Assembly: GCA_023428655.1 (NCBI GenBank)
Contig: JAEYXC010000405.1
Location: 1-32,231 of the forward strand
Length of the DNA stretch: 32,231 nt
Direction of reading: 5' to 3'
Source: Bacillota bacterium
GTDB taxonomy: Bacteria > Bacillota > Clostridia > Lachnospirales > Lachnospiraceae
Part shown: positions 14,647 through 22,151 of the stretch, piece after piece
Position numbering within the stretch: the stretch's first letter is position 1
How the letters are laid out: the number at the start of each line of letters is the position of its first letter
Program-made: the position numbers and the translations under genes
Notes under the pieces: generated by a model
The model's input: only the letters and a program-made list of their open reading frames with translations
Databases searched by the model: none
Told to the model about the DNA's origin: nothing

Positions 14647-16356
14647 CTACCTGTATTGATATATAATTCTACCCTCCGGATCGGTTGCCTTTATATCAAA
14701 GCTCAGGGTCTTTAGGTCTGCCTTCAAGTCAGCTGCATAACCCTGATTGTCCCATCTAAGCTTGATTTGATGAGGCTCTGTGTTGTATACCTGAAGATTT
14801 GAAGCAAAGCCAAAGGCCGGACATTCGTTGCGAAATCTTAGAAGTTCTAACTGTTGTTGAACGATATCCTGCTTGATCCCTTCTTGTATGTTCTGCAGAC
14901 TGAGATTCGTCCGATTAATCTCCTTATGTCCCGCTGCTCCGGCTCTTTTGACTGCCTCATAATCATTCCTTCCGGCAAACAGATCAAGATACCATACCTG
15001 CGGTTTTCCCGGCATAAAGATCTGAAGCGCTCGTGCGAACAATAGTTTCCTCTCATCTTCCCCAAGAGCACTGAAGTAGGTACAATTCACCTGATAATAG
15101 ACGTTCTTCTTCCCATGCAGATCCTTAACATGGCCGCCTCTGGCTACTACAGTATGAATTAAGCCTTCAATGGTATCGTCCGGCAGCAAGCCCTTAAGAT
15201 CTAAAAGCGGAATACCGTCATGACACCCAAGCATATTGACCACCCGAATATCCTTCTCCATCAATTCCTTTGCCCAATATAACAGATACTCATTGGATTG
15301 TCTGTCCAGGGCATCGATGATTAGTCCGGGAAGGAAGAAATCATAGGTCATATATCCTTCTTCTGCAAGCTTTTCATGAATCTTCTCTTCATATCTCGAA
15401 TGGATCTCCGGTAATAAGGTTAGCTCGTAGCGATCCGCCAGCTCTTTCACTCTCTTTAGCAAGTCCCAGGTTCCCGGATCGTTTAAAAAATTCTTCTCTC
15501 CCGGCTCCTTAGGTGCATATGCGAAGGCATCCAATCGAACAATTTCCGCACCATATTCCTTTAGCTTTTTCAAGGTGTCCTCATAAAATTCCCACACCAG
15601 TGGAGATTTAATATTCAGATCCATCTGACCCAGATATTCTCTATTGGCTTCCAGTAAATCAATTATCTGCTCCTGATAGCGTTCTAATCCAGAGAAATCA
15701 ATTTCCTTTGGAAGCTTGCCTTCTGAGAGTGAAGTATTTACTCTCTCCACCAGTCGTTCCGCCGTGCTATACTGGATATCCATTGTTCTCATTAGCTGCT
15801 GCACACCGATATTGAGGTATCTTACCTCTTGATAAAAGGTATTCCAGTAGGGTACCTCCTTCCCATCCGGCATACGTACACTCAGTATCGGAAGCCCGGG
15901 CTTACGAAAGAACATGTTTTTAATCAGAGCTTCCTCTGGTTGAATGAAACCTTCCTCCGTCATCCTACCATGGCCTTCCCAGAATTTGTTCCAGTTGATA
16001 AAGAAATCCTTGTACGTTGAATTTTCCCCATTCTTTAGAATATCCTGAAATTGCTTGGATAAAACCGAGGCATGATTTAAAATAAAATCCAGCTTCAATG
16101 CCATATTCATTGCTTTGATTGCATCCAAATCCTTACGGCTTGCATAAAGCTCATTCAATTCATAGTCTATTACGGAAAAACCACGGTCAAGATCTGTGTT
16201 AAATATGCTTGGGAGGATGTAAAAGGCCTGAAACACGTTCTGAAAATCAGGTGTCTGTAATAGTTTAATGATATCCCCTAGGGTACCACCTAAGCTGTCA
16301 GGATATGCATTCAGCATCGGTCCGGAGTTAATTACGGATTTATTCTGCTGCTTCAT
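14647..16356 (-). CDS. GH13_18 glucoside phosphorylase (sucrose-phosphorylase-like)
   Basis: The 569-residue enzyme has the whole GH13 subfamily 18 layout: start MLNAYPDSLGGTLGDI (14-29), region I DFILNH (90-95), nucleophile Asp276 in VRLDAFAYAPKEPG, acid/base Glu317 in LLPEIHS, and Asp380 in GCHDGIPLLDL. Late blocks are YQVNCTYFSALG (421-432) and FMPGKPQVWYLDLFAGRND (447-465). Such enzymes cleave an alpha-glucoside with phosphate to glucose 1-phosphate plus acceptor, in the cytoplasm. Known substrates are sucrose, sucrose 6'-phosphate, glucosylglycerol and glucosylglycerate. It is longer than sucrose phosphorylases (about 490-505): about 65 helical residues sit between WNTF (171-174) and MDLN (245-248). 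AGGAGG precedes the ATG. It lies 12 bases after the kinase gene, so the two are likely co-translated. Substrate undetermined. Confidence 0.88.
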   Translation of the reverse strand: MKQQNKSVINSGPMLNAYPDSLGGTLGDIIKLLQTPDFQNVFQAFYILPSIFNTDLDRGFSVIDYELNELYASRKDLDAIKAMNMALKLDFILNHASVLSKQFQDILKNGENSTYKDFFINWNKFWEGHGRMTEEGFIQPEEALIKNMFFRKPGLPILSVRMPDGKEVPYWNTFYQEVRYLNIGVQQLMRTMDIQYSTAERLVERVNTSLSEGKLPKEIDFSGLERYQEQIIDLLEANREYLGQMDLNIKSPLVWEFYEDTLKKLKEYGAEIVRLDAFAYAPKEPGEKNFLNDPGTWDLLKRVKELADRYELTLLPEIHSRYEEKIHEKLAEEGYMTYDFFLPGLIIDALDRQSNEYLLYWAKELMEKDIRVVNMLGCHDGIPLLDLKGLLPDDTIEGLIHTVVARGGHVKDLHGKKNVYYQVNCTYFSALGEDERKLLFARALQIFMPGKPQVWYLDLFAGRNDYEAVKRAGAAGHKEINRTNLSLQNIQEGIKQDIVQQQLELLRFRNECPAFGFASNLQVYNTEPHQIKLRWDNQGYAADLKADLKTLSFDIKATDPEGRIIYQYR

Positions 16357-16368
16357 CTTCTACTCCTC

Positions 16369-17361
16369 CTATTCTTCCTGTGACATCAATTTAGTATACT
16401 CTCCATAGGTTAACAGCTCACCGCTTTTTGATACAATCAGCTTCGCTCTTGATGCCTGGGAGATAAGTAATTCCTGCTCGATCCCCAATACCATCGTAGT
16501 GAAAGGACTGTCGGTTGCACCATCCCTATTACGTAATCTGCGATGCTCCAGGGTCTCCTTTGGTGTACTGTTTAATAAGATCGGAAGATCCACTCCCTGA
16601 AGATTGTGGTTATTACCATGGGTCCATTCGATGATCAATATATTGATATTCCTAAAGTCAACCGCTTCATACCATAGCTGGGTAACCTCCCTGCCCATCC
16701 GTTTTAAATAAAGCTGATCAGCTCCATTCTTAAATTGAGCGATAATATTACTAAGCTCTTGGAAATCGATTTCATTTGTTGTTCCCAAATAGTTCTTCAA
16801 TCCATTACGTCCGGCCTTCTGATAGACTGCTAACCAAGGGAACTCCTTATTATATTCTGGGTCATAATCCTTATCCTTTTCCTGCAGCGTAAGAAGCTGC
16901 TTACTTACTTCATCGCTATATCCTCCATGGCCAATCAATCCCTTGATTGCACTGGTTCGAAATACTCGTAAGCGTTCCGCATCATTATAGCTTGGTACTC
17001 TATGAGGATAATTATCTCCGGAAAGGGTATAGCTCCCCAGTTTCATTTTATTTAGATAATAAGAAAGTAAGGAAGCAATCTCCGATTTGCCAACACCGGA
17101 GCCTCCACAGACAGCAATTACGGCCCTCTGGTTCGGATGCTCATTCAGCTGTGGTAGCAGCAGCCTAAGCAATGCGGGCATTATTTTGTGTGCTTTTTTT
17201 ATATGATCATCATTGATCTTAATTTTATCCCCGGGCATATCCCCCTTTGGAATCTGTTCAAAATCCTCTATAACCTCCGGTACCCAAGGCTTATCCATGG
17301 AAAATAGAACCCTATCCTTCTTATGATCGCCTGAGCTTGTAGTATTAATTATGTTATTCAT
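16369..17361 (-). CDS. P-loop kinase of unrecognised family, likely acts on sugar or acceptor
   Basis: The 330-residue soluble protein has a clear Walker A, GGSGVGKSE (86-94), after an 80-residue N-terminal extension. A probable acceptor-site acidic residue is Asp116 in LSGDNYPHRVPSY, a Walker-B-like strand is ILIIEWTHGNN (241-251), and a lid-like Arg-rich stretch is HRRLRNRDGATDSPFTT (273-289). The layout resembles uridine kinase/phosphoribulokinase or adenylylsulfate kinase folds, but I do not recognise the subgroup. AAAGGAG lies seven bases before the ATG. It is packed 12 bases before the GH13_18 phosphorylase and follows the importer genes, so phosphorylating the imported glucoside or the released acceptor is the natural inference. 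Its substrate cannot be read from sequence. Confidence 0.75.
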   Translation of the reverse strand: MNNIINTTSSGDHKKDRVLFSMDKPWVPEVIEDFEQIPKGDMPGDKIKINDDHIKKAHKIMPALLRLLLPQLNEHPNQRAVIAVCGGSGVGKSEIASLLSYYLNKMKLGSYTLSGDNYPHRVPSYNDAERLRVFRTSAIKGLIGHGGYSDEVSKQLLTLQEKDKDYDPEYNKEFPWLAVYQKAGRNGLKNYLGTTNEIDFQELSNIIAQFKNGADQLYLKRMGREVTQLWYEAVDFRNINILIIEWTHGNNHNLQGVDLPILLNSTPKETLEHRRLRNRDGATDSPFTTMVLGIEQELLISQASRAKLIVSKSGELLTYGEYTKLMSQEE

Positions 17362-17377
17362 TAATGTCTCCTTTCAC

Positions 17378-17476
17378 TTACCTATTATTTTCTTTATCAA
17401 GAATCCACTCAATAGACGGTTCAAGATATTGATTCCAGAAATGCCAATCGTATGCCCCTTGACTCTCATGGTATTG
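17378..17476 (-). pseudogene. C-terminal remnant of an esterase (EstA/esterase-D type)
   Basis: A 32-codon frame without a start codon reads QYHESQGAYDWHFWNQ, continues YLEPSIEWILDKE and ends at TAA (17380-17378). The G-x-YDW-x-FW-x-x-YLEP-x-x-x-WIL pattern is the typical tail of tributyrin esterase/esterase-D-like alpha/beta hydrolases, including the His-Asp/Asn-Trp region near the catalytic His. A stop lies upstream in frame at the preceding hairpin, so the rest of the gene is gone. It sits between a permease gene and the kinase gene. This suggests that the operon once carried a third hydrolase here. The family assignment is from pattern recognition of a short stretch. Confidence 0.6.
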
Positions 17477-17496
17477 CAATATCAATATTGAAAATA

Positions 17497-17520
17497 GGGA
17501 ATCGACTTAGTCCGATTCCC
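17497..17520 (-). terminator. perfect hairpin after the permease gene (terminator or attenuator)
   Basis: GGGAATCG (17497-17504) and CGATTCCC (17513-17520) form an eight-base perfect stem with an eight-base loop. On the minus strand it is followed by TATTTTCAATATT, a weak U-rich tail. It lies 19 bases after the LplC-type stop, so it may protect the transporter transcript end or reduce reading into kinase and phosphorylase. Confidence 0.6.
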
Positions 17521-17538
17521 ATATATGTAGCCTCCTTA

Positions 17539-18441
17539 TTAACCCTTCACTCCACCGATCACAACACCCTTGATTAGCTGAGCCTGTATCAAGGGGAAGA
17601 TAATAAGCACCGGCAGAATTGCAATTACTGCGATTGACATACGGATACCGACGCTGGGAAGGTTCATTCCTACCAGATTGGCCCCCTCTGTAATAGAGGA
17701 TGAGCTTTTGAGGAAGGCAATATTGTCCATCAACCGATTCAAATAGACATTAATGCTATATAGCTTTGGATTCGTAATATAATATAAACCATTGGTCCAA
17801 TCATTCCAATACGCCATACCGGAGAATAAAGCAATCGTGATAATTACGGGCTTGGAAAGGGGGAGGATAATCCTTGTATAGATTCCCAGCTCCTTTGCAC
17901 CATCTACCCTTGCAGCCTCTAAAATAGAGGTAGGGATGCTTGCCGTGTAATAGTTACGAACCATTAAAACACTAAAGGAACCCATTAGATAATTCGGTAC
18001 GAGAAGTGACCAAATGGTATTTTTAACATGGAAAACCTGAGTCCAAATAATATAGGAGGCAGTCATTCCACCATTAAACAGTATCGTAAAAAAAACAAAA
18101 AAAGCGAAGATATTTCGATATTTGAAATCCTGTCTTGATAAAGGATAAGCAAATAACGAGGTGAGTATTACATTAATTGTGGTACCTAGAGCAGTAATTA
18201 AAATTGAGATACCATATGCGCGAAAAATGGTTTCACGCTTAGCCCAAAGGTATTGATAAGATCCTAAGCTTACCTTTGAGGGTATGAATTTGTAGCCTTC
18301 TTGAATTAATACTTTCTCATCTGTTATAGACGCCGATATCATAAGAACAAACGGCATAATGCAGAGCACAGTTAGGATAAGCATTATAATAAGAGAAATA
18401 TATTCAAAACGTTTTTCCGAGTTTTTTATTTTCATTTTCAT
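17539..18441 (-). CDS. sugar ABC transporter permease, LplC/YtcP type
   Basis: From ATG 18441 the protein has 300 residues and about six transmembrane helices. It begins MKMKIKNSEKRFEYISL and has the import-permease EAA loop as EAARVDGAKELGIYTRIILPLSKPVI in the C-terminal half, which docks to the ATPase. The end KGVVIGGVKG is typical of LplC/carbohydrate permease family 1 partners. I chose 18441 because AGGAGG lies about seven bases upstream; the longer frame to 18495 would run 44 bases into the preceding gene. It pairs with the LplB-type permease upstream and the lipoprotein. No ATP-binding gene is in the operon, so a shared MsmK-type ATPase elsewhere is expected. Confidence 0.92.
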   Translation of the reverse strand: MKMKIKNSEKRFEYISLIIMLILTVLCIMPFVLMISASITDEKVLIQEGYKFIPSKVSLGSYQYLWAKRETIFRAYGISILITALGTTINVILTSLFAYPLSRQDFKYRNIFAFFVFFTILFNGGMTASYIIWTQVFHVKNTIWSLLVPNYLMGSFSVLMVRNYYTASIPTSILEAARVDGAKELGIYTRIILPLSKPVIITIALFSGMAYWNDWTNGLYYITNPKLYSINVYLNRLMDNIAFLKSSSSITEGANLVGMNLPSVGIRMSIAVIAILPVLIIFPLIQAQLIKGVVIGGVKG

Positions 18442-18451
18442 ATTCAGCCTC

Positions 18452-19405
18452 CTAAAATAACGCACTCTCGTTATCAACTTTACGTACAAAAGCATTGGAT
18501 AGCATTACGAGAACAAAGCCAATAACGGATTGAAACACACTTGCAGCCGAGGACATTCCAACATTATTCAGTTCCATTAAGGACCGGTATACATAGGTAT
18601 CAATCGTCTGGGTTGTAGGGAACAGCATTCCGGAGTTCATAGGAACCTGTAGAAACAGACCAAAATCGGAATTAAAGATTTTACTGATTGACATTAAAAG
18701 CATTAGAGTAATCATGGGTCTAAGTATGGGTAGTGTGATTCTTCTAATCTGCTGCATTTTGGTTGCTCCATCCAGCTTTGCTGCCTCATAAAGACTGGCA
18801 TCAATTCCTGATATGGTAGCGATATAGATAATAGAGCTATAACCCGCACTTTTCCAAAAATGAACGGTTGTCAGAATTAAGGGCCAGTATTTTGCCTCAC
18901 TATACCACCTGATCCCATTCCCCTTCAGAATTGTGTTATTCACAAAACCATTGGTTCCAAAAAACGCATAAACCAAATATGCAACAATGATGATGGATAT
19001 CATATTGGGAAAGCAGATGGCGGGCTGAATAAATTTAGCAATCTTTCTCTTCCCGATCTCGGTCATCATAATTGCAATCGATAAGGCGATTATCAAACCC
19101 AGAGTAATAAACACCAGATTATAGCTAATTGTGTTACGGATCATTATAAATGCATCCTTTGTCTTAAACAGGTACTCAAAATTAGCAAATCCGTTCCAGT
19201 CACTAAATAAGATACCCTTTGAATAATCCAGCTTTTTAAAAGCGATGATTATACCAAACATCGGTAAATAATTATTGGCTATCAGATATATAATTCCAGG
19301 CAGCATCATTAAATAAAGAGGAACATAATTCACTCTTGACGTCTTTCGTTTTGCGATACGTCCCTTCGCAGTTACCCCTGCCTTCACTCGGGTTAGTGAC
19401 ATCAT
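18452..19405 (-). CDS. sugar ABC transporter permease, LplB/YtcO type
   Basis: The 317-residue permease has a basic N-terminus and about six helices, with YLMMLPGIIYLIANNYLPMFGIIIAFKKLDY near residues 31-61, a pattern typical of LplB-type permeases, and the EAA loop EAAKLDGATKMQQIRRITLPIL near 210-231. AGGAGGTAATGG precedes two adjacent ATG codons, of which the first (19405) is used. Together with the following permease it forms the channel for the sugar delivered by the lipoprotein. The extended LplA/B/C class often carries oligosaccharides or modified sugars in Clostridia. The transported compound is unknown. Confidence 0.92.
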   Translation of the reverse strand: MMSLTRVKAGVTAKGRIAKRKTSRVNYVPLYLMMLPGIIYLIANNYLPMFGIIIAFKKLDYSKGILFSDWNGFANFEYLFKTKDAFIMIRNTISYNLVFITLGLIIALSIAIMMTEIGKRKIAKFIQPAICFPNMISIIIVAYLVYAFFGTNGFVNNTILKGNGIRWYSEAKYWPLILTTVHFWKSAGYSSIIYIATISGIDASLYEAAKLDGATKMQQIRRITLPILRPMITLMLLMSISKIFNSDFGLFLQVPMNSGMLFPTTQTIDTYVYRSLMELNNVGMSSAASVFQSVIGFVLVMLSNAFVRKVDNESALF

Positions 19406-19434
19406 CCATTACCTCCTTAATCAATAAAGAAAAT

Positions 19435-19472
19435 AACCCCAGGCTTCCCATTCATACCAGAATCCCGGGGTT
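19435..19472 (-). terminator. hairpin between binding protein and permeases (partial terminator)
   Basis: AACCCC-A-GG (19435-19443) pairs with CC-C-GGGGTT (about 19464-19472), giving an eight-pair stem with one mismatch and a loop of about 20 bases. The minus-strand continuation TATTTTCTTTATT is U-rich. It lies just after the lipoprotein gene, the usual position of a leaky terminator that lets the binding protein be made in excess over the permeases. Confidence 0.65.
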
Positions 19473-19508
19473 GATTCCCTATGTAGAAATTATAAAATCA
19501 ATTCATAT

Positions 19509-21098
19509 TTATTTGTTTTGTGCTGCCCATGCAGTTAACTGAGTCTGAGCTTCTGCAATAATATCATTGACACCGGCTGCTTCTAATGCTGCTACAAATT
19601 GAGGAATTCCTTCCTCCGGATTCACTTCACCGCACAGCAGTGAATACTGATATTGTTGGATTACATTGTCCACAGCCGAGCACTGGGTCGTAATATTAGC
19701 TGCATCCAGCTTAAAGCCAAAGGCTGCGGAATACTGACCATTCTTGTTGTTGTCCTGCATATAAGCAACGTCCTTGGGATCGGTATTACCTCTCATTGCA
19801 TATTGCTTAAACATATTTCCCACAATACCGCAGGACAATGCTGCTGTATAAGGTACGGTATTCATATCTAAGCCTTCCGGATAAGATATGGTGCCGTCGT
19901 CATTTTTAACATAATCACTGCCTTCAATACCAAAGATCACAGAGTTAAGAACAAACTCATCGTTATACAGCATATTTAATACCTTTGCTGCTGCCTGAGG
20001 GTTTTTACTGGTGTACGCAATTCCCCAACTAACTGCCAAGCTGCCGGAGGTCATGCGTGTCTTATTAAGAGACTTCGCGTAGAAATCAAAGCCGTTACAT
20101 CTGCTCTTATAGGTAGCCTCTACACTCTCAGGAACATATCCGTAACCTGTAATAACGGAGAATGCTTGCTCAGAGCCTAAAAGATCGGTTGAAATATCCG
20201 AGGAAAGTGAGGAATCAGGCATAATTAAGCCCTTTTGATTCCAGTCATAAGCCAGCTTGCAGGCTTCCTTAAAGAAATCAGTGTTATAATAATTCTGTAC
20301 GGTTAAATCATCTCCAACAATACCAACTCCATAACCAAAGTTATCAACCTGGAATCCCTGAACTCCATTTAAGGAATAATCAATATTTAAGGTATTTCCA
20401 CCGGCCTGTCCTCCGGTCGGAACCAAGGGATACATGCTCGGATATTTTTCCTTAACCATAGTTAATAATGGCTCTAGATCCTCCACAGAATTAATGCTGT
20501 TGATATCAAAGCCTAATTCATCCACAATATCCTTGCGAGCAATAAAATAAGGCTCCAGAATAACTCCCTTATAACAGGGGATTGCATAAACATTACCGTT
20601 ATGAGTAGAGGGCTTCAGCCATTCTTCACCCATAAGTGCTACGGTATCCTTCAACTCATTATCCAGATAATCATTTAAGGGTAATATCTGGTTCGTTGCT
20701 ATTGCTGTACTTAATGAGCCCAGTGGACAGTAGATATCAACCCCTTCTCCACTCGCCAGAGCCATGTCTACTTGGTTTGCATAGTTCGGTCCGTCGATGG
20801 GCTCCAGTTCTACTCTTACATTCTCACCCTTTTGCTCCAGGTAAGCATTGATGGAATCCTCAACCAGCTTTGTTCCTTCTACGCTAGGTACTACTACCAA
20901 TACCGGATAGCTGATCTTTACGGTAGTAATCTCTGTACTCTCAGGTGCACTACTGTTATCCGCTGCTGCCTCACTGGTGGGCTTAGCGCCTGTGGAATCC
21001 GCCGGCTTAGTTTCTTCCTTTTTTGAAGAACACCCTACCACGGAAAGGATCATCACCAGGGATAATAAAACTGCCAAAATTCTTTGAAAATTTTTCAT
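19509..21098 (-). CDS. extracellular sugar-binding lipoprotein (LplA-like)
   Basis: The 529-residue protein starts with a basic, then hydrophobic signal, MKNFQRILAVLLSLVMILSV, and a lipobox VVGC with the lipidated Cys23, followed by a Ser/Thr/Glu-rich linker to about residue 57. The remainder has the features of family-1 solute-binding proteins, with aromatic residues spread along the chain for sugar stacking and a typical long LplA-type C-lobe (YNDEFVLNSVIFGIEGSDYV). It captures the substrate outside the cell for the two permeases downstream. AGGAGG precedes the ATG and a candidate promoter lies upstream, so it may be transcribed both from the operon start and internally. Ligand unknown. Confidence 0.92.
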   Translation of the reverse strand: MKNFQRILAVLLSLVMILSVVGCSSKKEETKPADSTGAKPTSEAAADNSSAPESTEITTVKISYPVLVVVPSVEGTKLVEDSINAYLEQKGENVRVELEPIDGPNYANQVDMALASGEGVDIYCPLGSLSTAIATNQILPLNDYLDNELKDTVALMGEEWLKPSTHNGNVYAIPCYKGVILEPYFIARKDIVDELGFDINSINSVEDLEPLLTMVKEKYPSMYPLVPTGGQAGGNTLNIDYSLNGVQGFQVDNFGYGVGIVGDDLTVQNYYNTDFFKEACKLAYDWNQKGLIMPDSSLSSDISTDLLGSEQAFSVITGYGYVPESVEATYKSRCNGFDFYAKSLNKTRMTSGSLAVSWGIAYTSKNPQAAAKVLNMLYNDEFVLNSVIFGIEGSDYVKNDDGTISYPEGLDMNTVPYTAALSCGIVGNMFKQYAMRGNTDPKDVAYMQDNNKNGQYSAAFGFKLDAANITTQCSAVDNVIQQYQYSLLCGEVNPEEGIPQFVAALEAAGVNDIIAEAQTQLTAWAAQNK

Positions 21099-21139
21099 AA
21101 GGTTACCTCCTCCTTTTTATATAATAATCTTATCAAATA

Positions 21140-21158
21140 TTGAATTTTTAACATTCAA
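21140..21158. repeat. 19-base inverted repeat upstream of binding-protein gene
   Basis: TTGAAT (21140-21145 read on plus) and ATTCAA (21153-21158) form a perfect six-base dyad with a seven-base spacer. It lies just downstream of the candidate internal promoter, where an operator or an RNA hairpin in the leader would be expected. AT-rich dyads can also arise by chance. Confidence 0.4.
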
Positions 21159-21159
21159 T

Positions 21160-21189
21160 AATATACTTTAAGGCTTCAATTTTGTACAA
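21160..21189 (-). promoter_or_regulatory. candidate internal promoter for the transporter genes
   Basis: On the minus strand TTGTAC (21189-21184), an 18-base spacer and TATATT (21165-21160) precede the lipoprotein gene. The 187-base gap between the alpha/beta hydrolase and the lipoprotein has no coding potential that I can see, so a promoter here is plausible. It would allow the importer, kinase and phosphorylase to be made independently of the two hydrolases. Confidence 0.4.
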
Positions 21190-21285
21190 TGATGGACGGC
21201 TTAATATAGAAATCCGCAACACATCAAGCCTTCCTTTGACATATCCAATGTTACTATATTGTTAGAGCTTGCTGAAAGCCTTCTA

Positions 21286-22134
21286 TTACAGAATTCTTCC
21301 TTCAATGTCCTGAAAGAAGCGATCGCAGTCTCTGGCTATAAGCTCAGGACATTCATCCGGACCGCCATGCCCTAAGTGTTGGTAAATCAGAAGTTGCGCT
21401 CCCGGAATTAACTGGGCAGCTCGGAAGGCCTTTTCCGGTGTAGATAACTGATCCAGCATTCCATTGATAATTAGAATCGGAACCTCCAGCCCTGCCAATC
21501 TCTCCTCAAATTCCTCAACTGATGCTGCCTCGCATGCGCTCATATCGGTATTAATAATCAGAAACTCTTCCTTCTTGCGCTTCATAAGGAGCTCCAGATG
21601 ATTTTTATGATTGGCCTCCCTTCTCCTCAAGCGATCAGGGTTTTGTGTAGGCCAATGTTCAATCCAGGCCATTTTTTTCAGTACCTCATAATTCCCTACA
21701 ATCCCATCAATGTCTACATTTGTTGCAGCCGGAAGTCTTCTCTCCCCAGGCTTGGTGAACTGAGCAACCCCCGAGGTAGGAACAAAACCTCTCAATAGCC
21801 AAGGTTTATGGAAAGCGATGTACCAGCCAGCAAAACACCCATGTGATACACCGGAATAATAGAAGGGGCCAATCCCCATAGCCTCTGCAAAGGCGATTAC
21901 ATCCTCCCCCCATAGCTTTACATAATTCTGAGGTGTGGAATCAAAGATATGCTCTGACTCACCATATCCTCTCATTGTAATTAGGAAGACATGATAGTTA
22001 TAAGGAGGCTTACCCAAAAGCTCCATATGACTGTCCGCCAGAAAGAAATTTTGAGTCGATATCAGATATTTATCTCCCGTACCGATCTCCCGGTAGGATA
22101 AGGTAACTCCGTTAATATTGATTTTTTTCTGCAT
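21286..22134 (-). CDS. alpha/beta hydrolase (probable esterase)
   Basis: The 282-residue cytoplasmic protein has the alpha/beta-hydrolase plan: MRGYGESEH (54-62), nucleophile elbow GVSHG with Ser97, acid Asp228 in INGMLDQLSTPEKA and base His256 in HLGHGGPDE. No signal peptide is seen. The C-terminal HGGPDECPELI fits hydrolase/esterase branches of the fold. GGAGG lies nine bases before the ATG. It is 17 bases after the serine hydrolase gene, in the same operon as a sugar importer and a glucoside phosphorylase, so removal of acyl groups from an imported sugar is plausible. Other substrates, such as lactones or amides, are possible. Confidence 0.88.
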   Translation of the reverse strand: MQKKININGVTLSYREIGTGDKYLISTQNFFLADSHMELLGKPPYNYHVFLITMRGYGESEHIFDSTPQNYVKLWGEDVIAFAEAMGIGPFYYSGVSHGCFAGWYIAFHKPWLLRGFVPTSGVAQFTKPGERRLPAATNVDIDGIVGNYEVLKKMAWIEHWPTQNPDRLRRREANHKNHLELLMKRKKEEFLIINTDMSACEAASVEEFEERLAGLEVPILIINGMLDQLSTPEKAFRAAQLIPGAQLLIYQHLGHGGPDECPELIARDCDRFFQDIEGRIL

Positions 22135-22151
22135 CCCCTTGCCTCCAACAA

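Noticed and set aside
18442..18495. Longer start for the LplC-type permease
   Set aside because: It would overlap the upstream permease gene by 44 bases, and AGGAGG directs the ATG at 18441.
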